A stretch of 57,528 bases of DNA from Verrucomicrobiia bacterium. GTDB taxonomy: Bacteria; Verrucomicrobiota; Verrucomicrobiia; Limisphaerales; UBA8199. Below are positions 34,524 through 43,690 of this stretch, piece after piece. Position numbers and translations under genes: made by a program. The notes under the pieces were generated by a model that saw only the letters and a list, made by a program, of their open reading frames with translations, did no database searches and had not been told where the DNA came from. The DNA lies in NCBI GenBank assembly GCA_035946615.1, contig DASYZB010000062.1:1-57528 (forward strand), written 5' to 3'. Numbering within the stretch: position 1 is the stretch's first letter; the number at the start of each line of letters is the position of its first letter.

Positions 34524-34703
34524 ATGGATTTGCAGGAAGTCTCCAGAAGTTTCCAAACTCTCTGGGAGAACAAACCAGCCGCGATCATCTTGCTCGCCCT
34601 CGGTTTCGTGGTCTTCCTGTTCCTTGTCGTGGACACCTGGCGTCACAGGCGCCATCGCAAAAGACAACGCCCCACCGCTCAGAGGCAAAATTGGCGACCC
34701 TAA
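34524..34703 (+). CDS. Small single-pass membrane protein
   Basis: 59 residues: MDLQEVSRSFQTLWENKPAA, then a strong hydrophobic helix (AIILLALGFVVFLFLVVDTW), then a very basic tail (RHRRHRKRQRP). The layout (short acidic/neutral N-terminus, one helix, basic cytosolic end) is that of small bitopic membrane proteins. The last four codons overlap the 3' end of the tRNA-Glu gene on the other strand. Function unknown. Confidence 0.6.
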   Translation: MDLQEVSRSFQTLWENKPAAIILLALGFVVFLFLVVDTWRHRRHRKRQRPTAQRQNWRP

Positions 34704-34766
34704 GGGGAATCGAACCCCTGCTACCGCCGTGAAAGGGCGGTGTCCTAACCGCTAGACGATAGGGTC
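34692..34766 (-). tRNA. tRNA-Glu (anticodon TTC), CCA encoded
   Basis: The minus strand folds as a full cloverleaf: acceptor GACCCTA pairing with TAGGGTC, anticodon stem CCGCC/GGCGG around the loop CTTTCAC (anticodon TTC), T arm AGGGG-TTCGATT-CCCCT, discriminator G and encoded CCA. It reads glutamate codons GAA/GAG. Confidence 0.97.
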
Positions 34767-34780
34767 GTTTGAGCGCCCGA

Positions 34781-34808
34781 AATATAATCCTCAGCCGCTT
34801 TCTGTCAC
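34781..34808 (-). promoter_or_regulatory. Probable sigma-70-type promoter of tRNA-Glu
   Basis: On the minus strand GTGACA (34803-34808) and TATATT (34781-34786) are 16 nt apart, and the -10 element ends 14 nt before the mature tRNA 5' end. Position and spacing fit a housekeeping promoter. Confidence 0.5.
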
Positions 34809-34868
34809 GTAAATAGTATCCTGTTGCTTTATCAGCCTGCTTTGTCTTAGGTTTCACGCGGCTTAGAC

Positions 34869-35741
34869 ATGAAGATATTCATCGATGGCAAGTATTTTAA
34901 CGAAGCGGACGCCCGCGTCTCCGTCTTCGACCACGGCCTGCTTTACGGCGACGGCGTCTTCGAGGGCATCCGCGCCTATAATGGCCGCGTCTTCCAGCTC
35001 AATGAGCACATCGACCGCCTGTTCGCCTCCGCCAAGGCCATTTTACTCGGCATCCCCATGTCCCACGCCGCCCTCATGCAAGCCGTCATCGAGACCTGCC
35101 GGCGCAACAAACTCCGCGACGGGTATATCCGCCTGGTCGTCACCCGCGGCTGCGGCACCCTCGGCCTTAACCCGAACCGTTGCAAAAATCCCTCCGTCAT
35201 CATCATTGCGGGCAAGATTCAGCTCTACCCGCCCGAGCTTTACGAAAAGGGAATGGCCATTGTCACCGTCCCGACGGTGCGCAATCTGCACAGCGCCTTG
35301 AATCCCGCCATCAAATCGCTGAATTACCTCAACAACATCCTCGCCAAAATCGAGGCCAACAACGCCGGTTGTGAAGAGGCCCTCCTCCTCAATGCCGAGG
35401 GCTTTGTCGCCGAATGCACGGCTGATAATATCTTCATTATCAAAAACGGCGCCTTGCTCACCCCGCCCCTTTCCGCCGGCGCTCTCTACGGCATCACCCG
35501 CCGCATTGTGCTCGATATCGCCGAACAGTCCGGCCTCAAAATCGGCGAACCCAACCTCACCCGCTACGACCTCTTTAACGCCGATGAGTGCTTCCTGACC
35601 GGCACCGGCGCCGAAGTCCTGCCCATCGTTAAAATCGATGGCCGCCCGATCGGTCCCGGCAAACCCGGCCCCATCACCGCCCGCCTGGTGGCCCAATACC
35701 ATGCCTTGACGAAAGTCTCCGGCGAGCCGATATACGAGTAG
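34869..35741 (+). CDS. ilvE: Branched-chain amino acid aminotransferase
   Basis: 290 residues, class IV PLP fold. KYFNEADARVSVFDHGLLYG and DGVFEGIRAYNG are the N-terminal signature; the PLP lysine is Lys149 in NPAIKSLNYLNN; GFVAECTADNIFIIKNGALL and the end segment ECFLTGTGAEVLPI fit the same family. It transfers amino groups between glutamate and the 2-oxo acids of Ile, Leu and Val. D-amino acid aminotransferase is a close alternative within the class, but the GDGVFEGIRAY motif and length favour IlvE. It is first in a run with mcsA, mcsB and clpC (gap 7 nt to mcsA). Confidence 0.9.
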   Translation: MKIFIDGKYFNEADARVSVFDHGLLYGDGVFEGIRAYNGRVFQLNEHIDRLFASAKAILLGIPMSHAALMQAVIETCRRNKLRDGYIRLVVTRGCGTLGLNPNRCKNPSVIIIAGKIQLYPPELYEKGMAIVTVPTVRNLHSALNPAIKSLNYLNNILAKIEANNAGCEEALLLNAEGFVAECTADNIFIIKNGALLTPPLSAGALYGITRRIVLDIAEQSGLKIGEPNLTRYDLFNADECFLTGTGAEVLPIVKIDGRPIGPGKPGPITARLVAQYHALTKVSGEPIYE

Positions 35742-35748
35742 AGATTTT

Positions 35749-36258
35749 ATGTTGTGCTGCATCTGCAAGGAAAAAGAAGCCAAGGTCCACCTGACCCAGA
35801 TCGCCGAAGGCAAAATGCAAAAGGTGGACCTGTGCGAAGAGTGCGCCAAGACCAAGGGCGTCAACGACCCCACCGGGTTCTCGTTGGCCGACCTGCTCCT
35901 GGGCCTGGGCGCCGCGCAGGAAATCGAACAGGCCGCCGGGGGCGCCGAACTCAAATGCCCTCGCTGCGGCTTCACCCAGGCTGACTTTAAAAAGGCTGGC
36001 CGCCTGGGCTGTCCCGAGTGCTACAAGACCTTCGCCGAACCTTTGGAAGCCCTCCTCAAAAGCATGCACAAGGGCACCCGCCATACGGGCAAAATCCCTG
36101 AATCCTTCCGCCACACCCGCGACCTCTCCGACCGCGTCCGGCTCCTGGAAAAACGCCTCAACAAGGCCATCCAGGACGAAGACTTCGAGGAAGCCGCCAT
36201 CTTGCGCGATGAACTCAAGCAGGCCAAGGCCCGCATCACCACCTCCGCTCCCAGTTAA
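35749..36258 (+). CDS. mcsA: McsA-like zinc-binding activator of protein arginine kinase
   Basis: 169 residues. Two zinc-finger pairs: CICKEKE with LCEECAKTKG at the N-terminus, and CPRCGF with GCPECYKTF around residues 70-90. The C-terminal third is a UvrB/UvrC-type helical hairpin (RVRLLEKRLNKAIQDEDFEE then AAILRDELKQAK). This is the layout of McsA, which binds and activates the arginine kinase McsB and helps assemble ClpC. The kinase gene starts 2 nt after this stop and clpC follows, which supports the assignment. No CtsR repressor gene accompanies it. Confidence 0.92.
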   Translation: MLCCICKEKEAKVHLTQIAEGKMQKVDLCEECAKTKGVNDPTGFSLADLLLGLGAAQEIEQAAGGAELKCPRCGFTQADFKKAGRLGCPECYKTFAEPLEALLKSMHKGTRHTGKIPESFRHTRDLSDRVRLLEKRLNKAIQDEDFEEAAILRDELKQAKARITTSAPS

Positions 36259-36260
36259 TC

Positions 36261-37367
36261 ATGGACCTCTACCAGTTCCTCACCCCGCCGGCCGATACCG
36301 CCCGCCGCAAAGGCCCCCACGACCGCATCGTCATGTCCAGCCGCATCCGCCTCGCGCGCAATATCAAAGACGCCGCGTTCCCTGGCTGGGCTAAAAAGCC
36401 CGAACGTGTCCGCGTCCTGGAACTCATCCGCCCGGCCATCGAAGGTCTGCCCGAAATGAAAGATTCCTTCTCGGAGGCCATGGATACCTTGACCACACTG
36501 GAAAAGAATATCCTGGTCGAACGCCACCTCATTAGCCGCGAGCACGCTGCCAAAAGCGCCGGCAGCGGCATCGTCCTCAATCACGACGAAACCCTCTGCG
36601 TCATGATTAATGAAGAGGACCACCTCCGCATGCAGTCCCTCCGCCATGGACTCCAGCTTCGCCAGGCCTGGGCCGCCATCGACCAGGCAGATTCCGCCCT
36701 CGAAAAAAAACTCGAATTCGCCTTCAGCCCCGAGCTGGGCTACCTCACCGCTTGCCCAACCAATATCGGCACCGGCATCCGCGTCAGCGCCATGCTCCAC
36801 CTCCCGGGCCTGGTCCTGGCCGAACAGATCAACCCCATCATCCAGTCGGTCAATAAACTCGGCCTGGCCGTCCGCGGCCTTTATGGCGAGGGTACCGAAG
36901 CCCTGGGCAATGTCTTCCAAGTGTCCAATCAGATGACGCTCGGCGAGTCCGAATCCGCCATCGTCGAGCGCCTCGAAAAGGTCCTCGCCCAGATTATCGA
37001 GCATGAGGAAAACGCCCGCGCCACCCTGCTCGAGAAAAAGCCCAAGGTCGTCTTCAACCATATTGGCCGTGCCTATGGTATTTTGGCCAATGCCCACAGT
37101 ATTTCCTCGAAAGAAACCATGAACCTGCTATCTTTGATGCGATTGGGCGTCGATTTAGGCCTCTTTCCAGGCATGGACCGCTCGCTGGTTGATGAGTTAT
37201 TCATTCTCACCCAGCCGGCCCATCTCCAGAAACAGCATTCTGAGAAACTTTCTGCCGAGGAACGGGACTTGCTCCGCGCTGATATGGTGCGCGAACGCCT
37301 TAAACCTATCAGCCGCCCGGTCGCCAGGCCACCCGCCCCGCCGGGCGGCGGATTGGACAAACAGTAG
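36261..37367 (+). CDS. mcsB: Protein arginine kinase
   Basis: 368 residues, the same size as Bacillus McsB (~363), with the phosphagen-kinase fold: IVMSSRIRLARNI at the nucleotide site, SAGSGIVLNHDETLCVMINE then EDHLRMQ (catalytic Glu/Asp region), GTGIRVSAMLHLPGL, and RGLYGEGTEALGNVFQVSNQ. McsB phosphorylates arginines on damaged proteins, which marks them for ClpC-ClpP. Outside Firmicutes such genes occur in scattered phyla. The gene is 28 nt before clpC. Confidence 0.95.
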   Translation: MDLYQFLTPPADTARRKGPHDRIVMSSRIRLARNIKDAAFPGWAKKPERVRVLELIRPAIEGLPEMKDSFSEAMDTLTTLEKNILVERHLISREHAAKSAGSGIVLNHDETLCVMINEEDHLRMQSLRHGLQLRQAWAAIDQADSALEKKLEFAFSPELGYLTACPTNIGTGIRVSAMLHLPGLVLAEQINPIIQSVNKLGLAVRGLYGEGTEALGNVFQVSNQMTLGESESAIVERLEKVLAQIIEHEENARATLLEKKPKVVFNHIGRAYGILANAHSISSKETMNLLSLMRLGVDLGLFPGMDRSLVDELFILTQPAHLQKQHSEKLSAEERDLLRADMVRERLKPISRPVARPPAPPGGGLDKQ

Positions 37368-37395
37368 AATTGGCTGCATTTTGATCAGTAGTATT

Positions 37396-39897
37396 ATGAG
37401 CGAAGAAGCGATGAACAATTTTACCCCGCGAGCCCAACAGGTCCTCGCACTCGCCCGCAAAGAGGCTGACCGGTTTAACCACAATTTCGTCGGCACCGAG
37501 CACCTCCTCCTGGGCCTTATCAAACTCGGCCAGGGCGTCGCCGTCAACGTCCTCCAGAAACTTGGCCTCGACCTGGAAACCGTCCGCATGGAAGTCGAGA
37601 AGCAGGTCGGCACCGGGCCTGACCAAAAAATGATCGGCAACATCCCTTACACACCGCGTGTCAAAAAGGTCCTCGCCCTCGCCGCCAAAGAAGCCAAGGC
37701 CCTTAACCATACCTATGTCGGCACCGAACATATCCTTTTAGGCCTCCTGCGCGAAGGTGATGGCGTCGCCGCCCGCGTCCTCAAAAACCTCGACGTCGAT
37801 ATCGAACAGACCCGTCAGGAAATCCTCAAGGAACTCGACCCCAATTTCGCCGCCCAGGAAGAATCCGGCTCCGCTGAATCTCCTTCCGAAAAGCCGGCCC
37901 CGGAGAAGAAGGGCGAAATCAAAACCCCGGCCCTCAAGGCCTTTGGACGCGACCTCACCGATATCGCCCGCAAAGGCGAGATGGACCCCGTCATCGGACG
38001 TAAGAGCGAAATCGAACGCGTCATCCAAATCCTTTGCCGCCGCACCAAAAACAACCCCGTCCTCCTCGGCGAGGCCGGTGTCGGCAAAACCGCCATCGTC
38101 GAGGGCCTCGCTCAGGAAATCGCCGCCGGCAATGTCCCCGAACTGCTTCGGGACAAACGCGTCATCACCCTCGACCTCGCCCTCATGGTCGCCGGCACCA
38201 AATACCGCGGCCAGTTTGAAGAGCGCATCAAAGCCGTCATGGACGAAATCCGCCGCTCCAAGAACATTATCCTCTTCATTGACGAGCTCCATACCATTGT
38301 CGGCGCCGGGTCCGCCGAAGGCACCATGGATGCCTCCAATATTATCAAGCCCGCCCTCAGCCGCGGTGAACTCCAGTGCATCGGCGCCACCACCCTCAAC
38401 GAATACCGCAAATACATCGAAAAAGACGCCGCCCTCGAACGCCGGTTCCAGGCCGTCAAGGTCGAAGCACCCTCCATCGATGAGGCCATCCTCATCCTCA
38501 AGGGGCTCCGACCCAAATACGAAGAGCACCACAAAGCCGAATTTACTGACAAGGCCATCGAAGCCTCTGTCAAACTCTCCGACCGTTATATCACCGACCG
38601 GTACCTCCCGGATAAGGCCATCGATCTCATGGATGAAGCCGGCTCCCGCGCCCGCATCGGCACCATGACCCGCCCGCCTGAAGTCAAGGTCCTCGAAGGC
38701 GACATCGAGGAAATTAAGGCCAAGAAAGAGCGCGCCATCAAGAACCAGGATTTCGAGGGCGCTGCCGCCATGCGCGACAAAGAAAAGCAAGCCAAGGAAA
38801 AGCTCGAGACCGTTTTGAAAGAGTGGCGCACCGCCCGCGAGGAAAAGCGCGTCAAGGTCGATGAAGAGGACATCCTCCATGTCGTCTCCAAATGGACCGG
38901 CATCCCCCTCCAGCGCATGGAGCAGGGCGAAATGCAGCGCCTGATGCAGGTCGAAACCGAGATGGACAAGGTCGTCATCGGCCAGAAAGAAGCCGTCTCC
39001 GCCATGTGCAAAGCCCTTCGCCGCTCCCGCGCCGATCTCAAAGACCCGCGCCGCCCCATCGGCACCTTTGCCCTCCTCGGCCCTACGGGGGTCGGCAAGA
39101 CGTTGCTGGCCAAAACCCTTGCCGAACAATTATTCGGCGATTCCAAAGCCCTCATCCAACTCGACATGAGCGAGTACATGGAAAAATTCAATGTCTCGCG
39201 CCTGATCGGTTCCCCTCCGGGCTATGTCGGTTACGAGGAAGGCGGCCAGCTCACTGAACAGGTCCGCCGCAAACCCTATTCCGTGGTTCTCTTCGACGAA
39301 ATCGAGAAGGCCCATCCTGATGTCTGGAACCTGCTCCTGCAGATTCTCGAAGAGGGCAAGCTGACCGATAACATCGGACGGGTCGTCAATTTCAGGAATA
39401 CTATCATCCTGATGACCTCCAACGTCGGCAGCGACACAATCAAAAAACAATCTACCATGGGTTTTTCGCCCATTTCCGACGAGAACAGTTACGAGAGAAT
39501 GCGCGAGAAGATCCTCGATGAGGCCAAAAGGACCTTCCGCCCCGAGTTCCTCAACCGCTTGGACGACATCATCGTTTTCCGCGCCCTCACCAAGCCCGAC
39601 CTCATCCAGATTCTCGACCTCGAAATCAACAAAGTCATGCATCGGCTTAAGGCCCGCAACATTGTGCTGCAACTCGATGAGGGCGCCAAAGACTTCCTGG
39701 TCACCCGCGGCTACGACCCGCAATACGGCGCCCGCCCAATGCGTAGGGGCGTCGAGCGCTTCCTCGAAGACCCCTTGGCCGAAGAAATCCTCAAAGGCGC
39801 CTTCCACGAAGGCGAACCGATCCTTGTGAGCGTGGATAAAGACCGCCTGGTCTTCTCCCAAAAAGCCCAAACCGAGGGCGCCGCCCTTTCGAGCTAG
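37396..39897 (+). CDS. clpC: AAA+ unfoldase ClpC
   Basis: 833 residues from ATG 37396 ([20 protein letters not shown]); the frame is open upstream into mcsB. Domains in order: double Clp-N repeats (residues ~5-150, [12 protein letters not shown] and [12 protein letters not shown]), NBD1 with [13 protein letters not shown] and ILFIDELHT, a middle UVR-type coiled coil ([20 protein letters not shown]), NBD2 with [12 protein letters not shown] and [11 protein letters not shown], and a C-terminal small domain ([20 protein letters not shown]). With ClpP (not in the window) it degrades proteins, here presumably those tagged by McsB. Ends the four-gene run; a strong inverted repeat follows. Confidence 0.97.
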   Translation: MSEEAMNNFTPRAQQVLALARKEADRFNHNFVGTEHLLLGLIKLGQGVAVNVLQKLGLDLETVRMEVEKQVGTGPDQKMIGNIPYTPRVKKVLALAAKEAKALNHTYVGTEHILLGLLREGDGVAARVLKNLDVDIEQTRQEILKELDPNFAAQEESGSAESPSEKPAPEKKGEIKTPALKAFGRDLTDIARKGEMDPVIGRKSEIERVIQILCRRTKNNPVLLGEAGVGKTAIVEGLAQEIAAGNVPELLRDKRVITLDLALMVAGTKYRGQFEERIKAVMDEIRRSKNIILFIDELHTIVGAGSAEGTMDASNIIKPALSRGELQCIGATTLNEYRKYIEKDAALERRFQAVKVEAPSIDEAILILKGLRPKYEEHHKAEFTDKAIEASVKLSDRYITDRYLPDKAIDLMDEAGSRARIGTMTRPPEVKVLEGDIEEIKAKKERAIKNQDFEGAAAMRDKEKQAKEKLETVLKEWRTAREEKRVKVDEEDILHVVSKWTGIPLQRMEQGEMQRLMQVETEMDKVVIGQKEAVSAMCKALRRSRADLKDPRRPIGTFALLGPTGVGKTLLAKTLAEQLFGDSKALIQLDMSEYMEKFNVSRLIGSPPGYVGYEEGGQLTEQVRRKPYSVVLFDEIEKAHPDVWNLLLQILEEGKLTDNIGRVVNFRNTIILMTSNVGSDTIKKQSTMGFSPISDENSYERMREKILDEAKRTFRPEFLNRLDDIIVFRALTKPDLIQILDLEINKVMHRLKARNIVLQLDEGAKDFLVTRGYDPQYGARPMRRGVERFLEDPLAEEILKGAFHEGEPILVSVDKDRLVFSQKAQTEGAALSS

Positions 39898-39913
39898 GTC
39901 GAAATAGGGACCC

Positions 39914-39989
39914 AGCCGCAAAAGAACACAAAGATCGCAAAGGGTCCTTATTATTTCCCTCTTTGTGTTCCTTGCGTTCCTTTGCGGCT
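39914..39989. repeat. CGCAAAGA-type inverted repeat downstream of clpC (likely terminator)
   Basis: AGCCGCAAAAGAACACAAAG followed by ATCGCAAAGGG (39914-39944) pairs imperfectly with the arm 39957-39989, whose reverse complement begins AGCCGCAAAGGAACGCAAGG. It stands between the convergent clpC and DUF2905 genes and may end transcription from both sides. Confidence 0.65.
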
Positions 39990-40000
39990 AATAAGTCTTG

Positions 40001-40213
40001 TCACTTCCGGAACAACCATAGGATCAGTGTCAGGAACAGGCTCACCAAAATGCAGGTCACAATTGGAAAATAGAAAGTGAAGTTTCCTTTCGTGTAATTA
40101 ATATCGCCCGGAAGCCGTCCCAACCAACCACGGCCAAAACCGGTCCAGAGCAAAACCCCAAGCGCCGCCAAGCCCAGTCCGGCTATCACGAGAAACTTGC
40201 CCAACTCATTCAT
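40001..40213 (-). CDS. DUF2905 family small membrane protein
   Basis: 70 residues from ATG 40213 (MNELGKFLVIAGLGLAALGV); an upstream in-frame start would overlap the ABC gene. Two hydrophobic helices flank a loop with GRGWLGRLPGDINYTKGNFT, the signature of DUF2905 proteins, and the second helix is FYFPIVTCILVSLFLTLILW. The role of this family is unknown. It follows the ABC exporter gene by 4 nt and is probably co-transcribed with it. Confidence 0.88.
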   Translation of the reverse strand: MNELGKFLVIAGLGLAALGVLLWTGFGRGWLGRLPGDINYTKGNFTFYFPIVTCILVSLFLTLILWLFRK

Positions 40214-40217
40214 TGAA

Positions 40218-42098
40218 TCAACCCTCGACCATTTCGAGTGTTTCTTCAATCAACGCAGTGCTTTGAATCCGAGCCAATTTGCTGTAGAGCCCGCTGCCCG
40301 AGACCAGTTCATCGTGTGTGCCGCGCTCAATGATCTGGCCCTGGCGCATGACGAGTATCTGGTCGGCTTTGCGAATCGTGCTCAGGCGATGAGCGATGAC
40401 GAAGCTGGTGCGATTAGCCAGGAGCCGTTCAAGCGCTTCCTGGATGAGCTTTTCGGTCGCCGTATCCACACTGGCGGTGGCCTCGTCCAGGATAAGTATC
40501 GGCGCGTTCTTGAGCAATGCACGGGCGATGCTCACGCGCTGCTTTTCTCCCACACTGAGCTTCACGCCCCGTTCGCCAACACGCGACTCGTACCCTTGCG
40601 GCAGCCGGCTGATGAATTCATGGCAGTTGGCTGCGCGCGACGCCGCCAGCAGCTCCTCCTCGGTCGCATCCAGCCGCCCAAACAGGATGTTCTCGCGCAC
40701 CGTGCCGTTGAAGAGGAATGCCTCCTGGCTGACGACACTGATGTGGCTCCGCAACGATTCAAGGCAAATCCCGCGAATATCCTGCCCATCAATCAGGATG
40801 TGGCCCGAAGTGACTTCGTAAAAGGCCGGCAAAAGATTGACCAATGTCGATTTGCCCGCGCCGGTAGGCCCAGCCAGCGCGATCATTTCTCCGGGCCGGG
40901 CATGCAACGAAATCCCGTGCAGCACTACGCGCTCGGGGTTGTAGCCGAATGCCACGTTTTCATAAACGACCTCGCCGCGAACTGGGTTGCGGAGGGTTTC
41001 TCGACCGCCCGGCTCAATCCCGAGCTTTGTCCCAGGCGCCTGCAGGGCAGGGCTGGTTTCTGCTTGGGAAGGAAGCGCGCTGGTTTGGCCCGCCGCTCGT
41101 TCCTCGGCTGTATCCAAAATGTCGAACACACGCTCACCGGCCGCGCGCGCCGCCTGGACCATTTGATTCAATCCATGAAGCCGGGCGACAGGTTCATAGA
41201 AAAGGGCGAGGTAAAACATGAAGCCGATGAGCTGGCCCAGCGTCAGGTGATCCGCCAGCACCTGCCGGCCCCCAACCCACAGGACCAGGACCAGGCCCAG
41301 GGCGCCGGCGTAGCTCATCGCGGGCGAATAGGCTGCCCAGACGCGCATGACCCCGAGACTTCCCTTGCGCAGGTCATCCGCTCGCTGGTCGAACCGCGCA
41401 TCCTCGTGGTCCTCCCGGTGGAAGGCCTTGATCTGGCGGACCCCTTGGAGATTATCCATTAGCAGCGCGTTCATGGCGCTGGCTGCGAGCCGTTGGGCGC
41501 GGTAGCGGCGATGGGCTGTCAGGGTGTACCAGAGCGCGCCTGCGCTCAGCAAGGGCAGCGGAATCAACGCCACCCACGCCAGCGTCGAGTTGGTCGTGAA
41601 CATGATCGTCGCCACCCCGATGATCGCCAGAACCGCAACCGTTCCCTGTTCCGTCCCGTCAATGAGCACGCGCTCGACGGAGTTAACATCCTCGATGACG
41701 CGTGTCATGAGGTCGCCCGAGGCGCGCTGGTCGAAATAGCCAACCGGCAGCCGCTGCAGGCGGGCATACACATCCCGGCGCATATCATAGATGACATTCT
41801 GCTCGAATGTGTTGTTGATCCACAGACGAAGGCTGTTGAAAAGGTCCCGCAAGAGAAATGCGCCCAGAAGCCCAAGCATCATCGGCATCAGGAGGTTAAT
41901 GCGCTTGTGGCCGATGACATCATCTATGACAAATTGCGTCAGCTTGGGATAGGCGAGCGCAAAGCCCAATGAAAGGAGCGCGCAACCAATGTTCCCGGCG
42001 GCCATCAGTTTGTAAGGACGCAAATAGCGGGCAACACGCCTCAGGACTTCCCAAGTCGTGCGCGACCTGGCCTGAAACGTTGGGTCTCCATGTGCCAT
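40218..42098 (-). CDS. ABC exporter, fused permease-ATPase (MsbA-like)
   Basis: 626 residues from ATG 42098 (MAHGDPTFQARSRTTWEVLR), preceded by AAGGGG; the open frame extends ~190 codons upstream through nnr but that part is non-coding for it. Six transmembrane helices (residues ~30-320) contain the coupling motif region DLMTRVIEDVNSVERVLIDG. The ATPase domain has ALAGPTGAGKSTLVNLLPAF (Walker A), LSVGEKQRVSIARALLKNAP (signature), ILILDEATASVDTATEKLI (Walker B) and IAHRLSTIRKAD (H-loop). This half-transporter class forms dimers that flip lipids such as lipid A core or export drugs; the substrate is not evident. Confidence 0.93.
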   Translation of the reverse strand: MAHGDPTFQARSRTTWEVLRRVARYLRPYKLMAAGNIGCALLSLGFALAYPKLTQFVIDDVIGHKRINLLMPMMLGLLGAFLLRDLFNSLRLWINNTFEQNVIYDMRRDVYARLQRLPVGYFDQRASGDLMTRVIEDVNSVERVLIDGTEQGTVAVLAIIGVATIMFTTNSTLAWVALIPLPLLSAGALWYTLTAHRRYRAQRLAASAMNALLMDNLQGVRQIKAFHREDHEDARFDQRADDLRKGSLGVMRVWAAYSPAMSYAGALGLVLVLWVGGRQVLADHLTLGQLIGFMFYLALFYEPVARLHGLNQMVQAARAAGERVFDILDTAEERAAGQTSALPSQAETSPALQAPGTKLGIEPGGRETLRNPVRGEVVYENVAFGYNPERVVLHGISLHARPGEMIALAGPTGAGKSTLVNLLPAFYEVTSGHILIDGQDIRGICLESLRSHISVVSQEAFLFNGTVRENILFGRLDATEEELLAASRAANCHEFISRLPQGYESRVGERGVKLSVGEKQRVSIARALLKNAPILILDEATASVDTATEKLIQEALERLLANRTSFVIAHRLSTIRKADQILVMRQGQIIERGTHDELVSGSGLYSKLARIQSTALIEETLEMVEG

Positions 42099-42178
42099 GT
42101 GATGCATCCCCTTATTTATTGGCCAAAAAAGGCTTTGGGACAAGCCGGGCGATGAAGGGAATTCCCAGTACGACGAGT

Positions 42179-43606
42179 TTAGGGGTGCGCTCGCGGCGCC
42201 TGGCTCCCCAAAGCCGCCACCAAATCTTCCACGACCCAATTGCGGCTTGTGGCCTGCAGAGCGTCGGCGGTGGCGCCGTGCTGCCATGCCGCATAGCGGA
42301 TTGTCTGCAACGGGTCCGCCTGCATCGCTGGTTGGGCCAGCAAACCCGCGAGAAACCCCGAAAGCGCATCGCCGCTCCCGCCTTGCGCCAAATGCGGGTT
42401 GCCGGAGCAATTCACATAGACCTCGCCGGCGCTGCGGCCAATGAGGGTTTGATGGCCTTTGAGCACCACATACGAGTTGCCGAATCTCTTCGACACATTC
42501 CGCAGGGACTGCAACCGATTCGATTGCATTTGGGCCGGCGTGGCTCGCATCAATCGCGCCGCTTCGCCCGGATGCGGAGTGATAACCCGGATGCCGGTTT
42601 TGGGGGGGGATTCCATCGGCAGCCAGTCTAGGGCGCTGGCATCCACCACCACCGGCACCGGCGAATCCCGCCAAAGATGGCGCACCTGAGTCTTCAATTG
42701 GTCTGGCATCTCAGTGGCCGCCAACCCGGGGCCTACCAGGACCGCATCCCAAAAGTTGGGCAATTTCGACTCCATCCGCCATGGGGACACCATCACGGCC
42801 TGCAATTGCGGGGCCACAGAATGATATACCGATTCCATCGTGTAGAGGGTAATCAACCCCGGTTGCGCCCGTTGGGCGCCCCGGGCAGCCAGCACCGCCG
42901 CCCCATGGTAGCCCATGCTGCCCGCAATAATGAGGAGATGTCCGTAGCTTCCTTTGTGAGTCGCCGCAGAGCGGGCCGGAGGGAAGGCCTCAAAGTCTCC
43001 AGGCAAGGTCCATTGCAGCTCGCCCGAAAGAGGGCAGGGGACCAGGCCGACGTCGGGGGCCACTTCGAGTTGCCCCACGAATGGCCACGCCGATTCCTGC
43101 AGCATTCCCACCTTGGGTGCCCCAACCGTCAGCGTCACCGATGCCCGTACCGCTCCTCCATGCGGTTGGCCGGTATTGGCATCCAACCCCGAAGGCACAT
43201 CCACAGCCAGGACAGGCCGTCGGGCTTCGTTCACCCGCTGGATCAGGGCAATCCATTCAGCCGAGAGCGGGCGGTTTATCCCAATTCCAAAAAGGCCATC
43301 AATGACCAGCGCTGGCTTCAAGGAAAGCAGGGCATCCAGCTTTGGCAGGTCGGCGGCAGGCTCCGTCACTTCGAGCACATCCACCCGCCTCTCGCCCAGA
43401 AGCTCGCGGGCCCCCCGGGCGTCCTCCCCATTATGGCCTTTGCCGGCGAGGATCAAAACCAAGTCCGCCGGCCGGGTCAGGCTCAGTGCGCGCCGGGCCA
43501 CACACCGGCCCACGCGGCGAATGACCTCCGCCTCAGTCTGGCCGGCGGCCCAGGTGGCCCTTTCCCAGTCCCGCATTTGCTCGACCGCAATGACAGGCAG
43601 CCCCAT
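42179..43606 (-). CDS. nnr: Bifunctional NAD(P)H-hydrate epimerase / ADP-dependent dehydratase
   Basis: 475 residues. The N-terminal YjeF_N epimerase domain (~1-200) shows LILAGKGHNGEDARGARELL and VIDGLFGIGINRPLS. The C-terminal ribokinase-like dehydratase domain (~215-470) shows THKGSYGHLLIIAGSMGYHG, ITPHPGEAARL, VVLKGHQTLIG and the catalytic GNPHLAQGGSGDALSGFLAG. It repairs hydrated NADH and NADPH. Domain order and length are normal for Nnr. It lies upstream of the ABC exporter gene with an 80-nt gap, in the same direction. Confidence 0.95.
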   Translation of the reverse strand: MGLPVIAVEQMRDWERATWAAGQTEAEVIRRVGRCVARRALSLTRPADLVLILAGKGHNGEDARGARELLGERRVDVLEVTEPAADLPKLDALLSLKPALVIDGLFGIGINRPLSAEWIALIQRVNEARRPVLAVDVPSGLDANTGQPHGGAVRASVTLTVGAPKVGMLQESAWPFVGQLEVAPDVGLVPCPLSGELQWTLPGDFEAFPPARSAATHKGSYGHLLIIAGSMGYHGAAVLAARGAQRAQPGLITLYTMESVYHSVAPQLQAVMVSPWRMESKLPNFWDAVLVGPGLAATEMPDQLKTQVRHLWRDSPVPVVVDASALDWLPMESPPKTGIRVITPHPGEAARLMRATPAQMQSNRLQSLRNVSKRFGNSYVVLKGHQTLIGRSAGEVYVNCSGNPHLAQGGSGDALSGFLAGLLAQPAMQADPLQTIRYAAWQHGATADALQATSRNWVVEDLVAALGSQAPRAHP

Positions 43607-43690
43607 GAATTAACAATACACGCGATTTCCCTAAGCTTCGCCAGTTCCAAAGCGAGGTGCAGGTCCCGTGACCAAAGATACCGCACCTTC

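Noticed and set aside
37738-39129. A 463-codon open frame on the minus strand
   Set aside because: It is antisense to clpC and consists of Asp/Gly/Phe-rich low-complexity sequence, as expected from a shadow frame.
40218-42674. An 818-residue version of the ABC exporter
   Set aside because: The first ~190 codons lie antisense-free but out of frame within nnr and are low-complexity; the real start at 42098 has a ribosome site.
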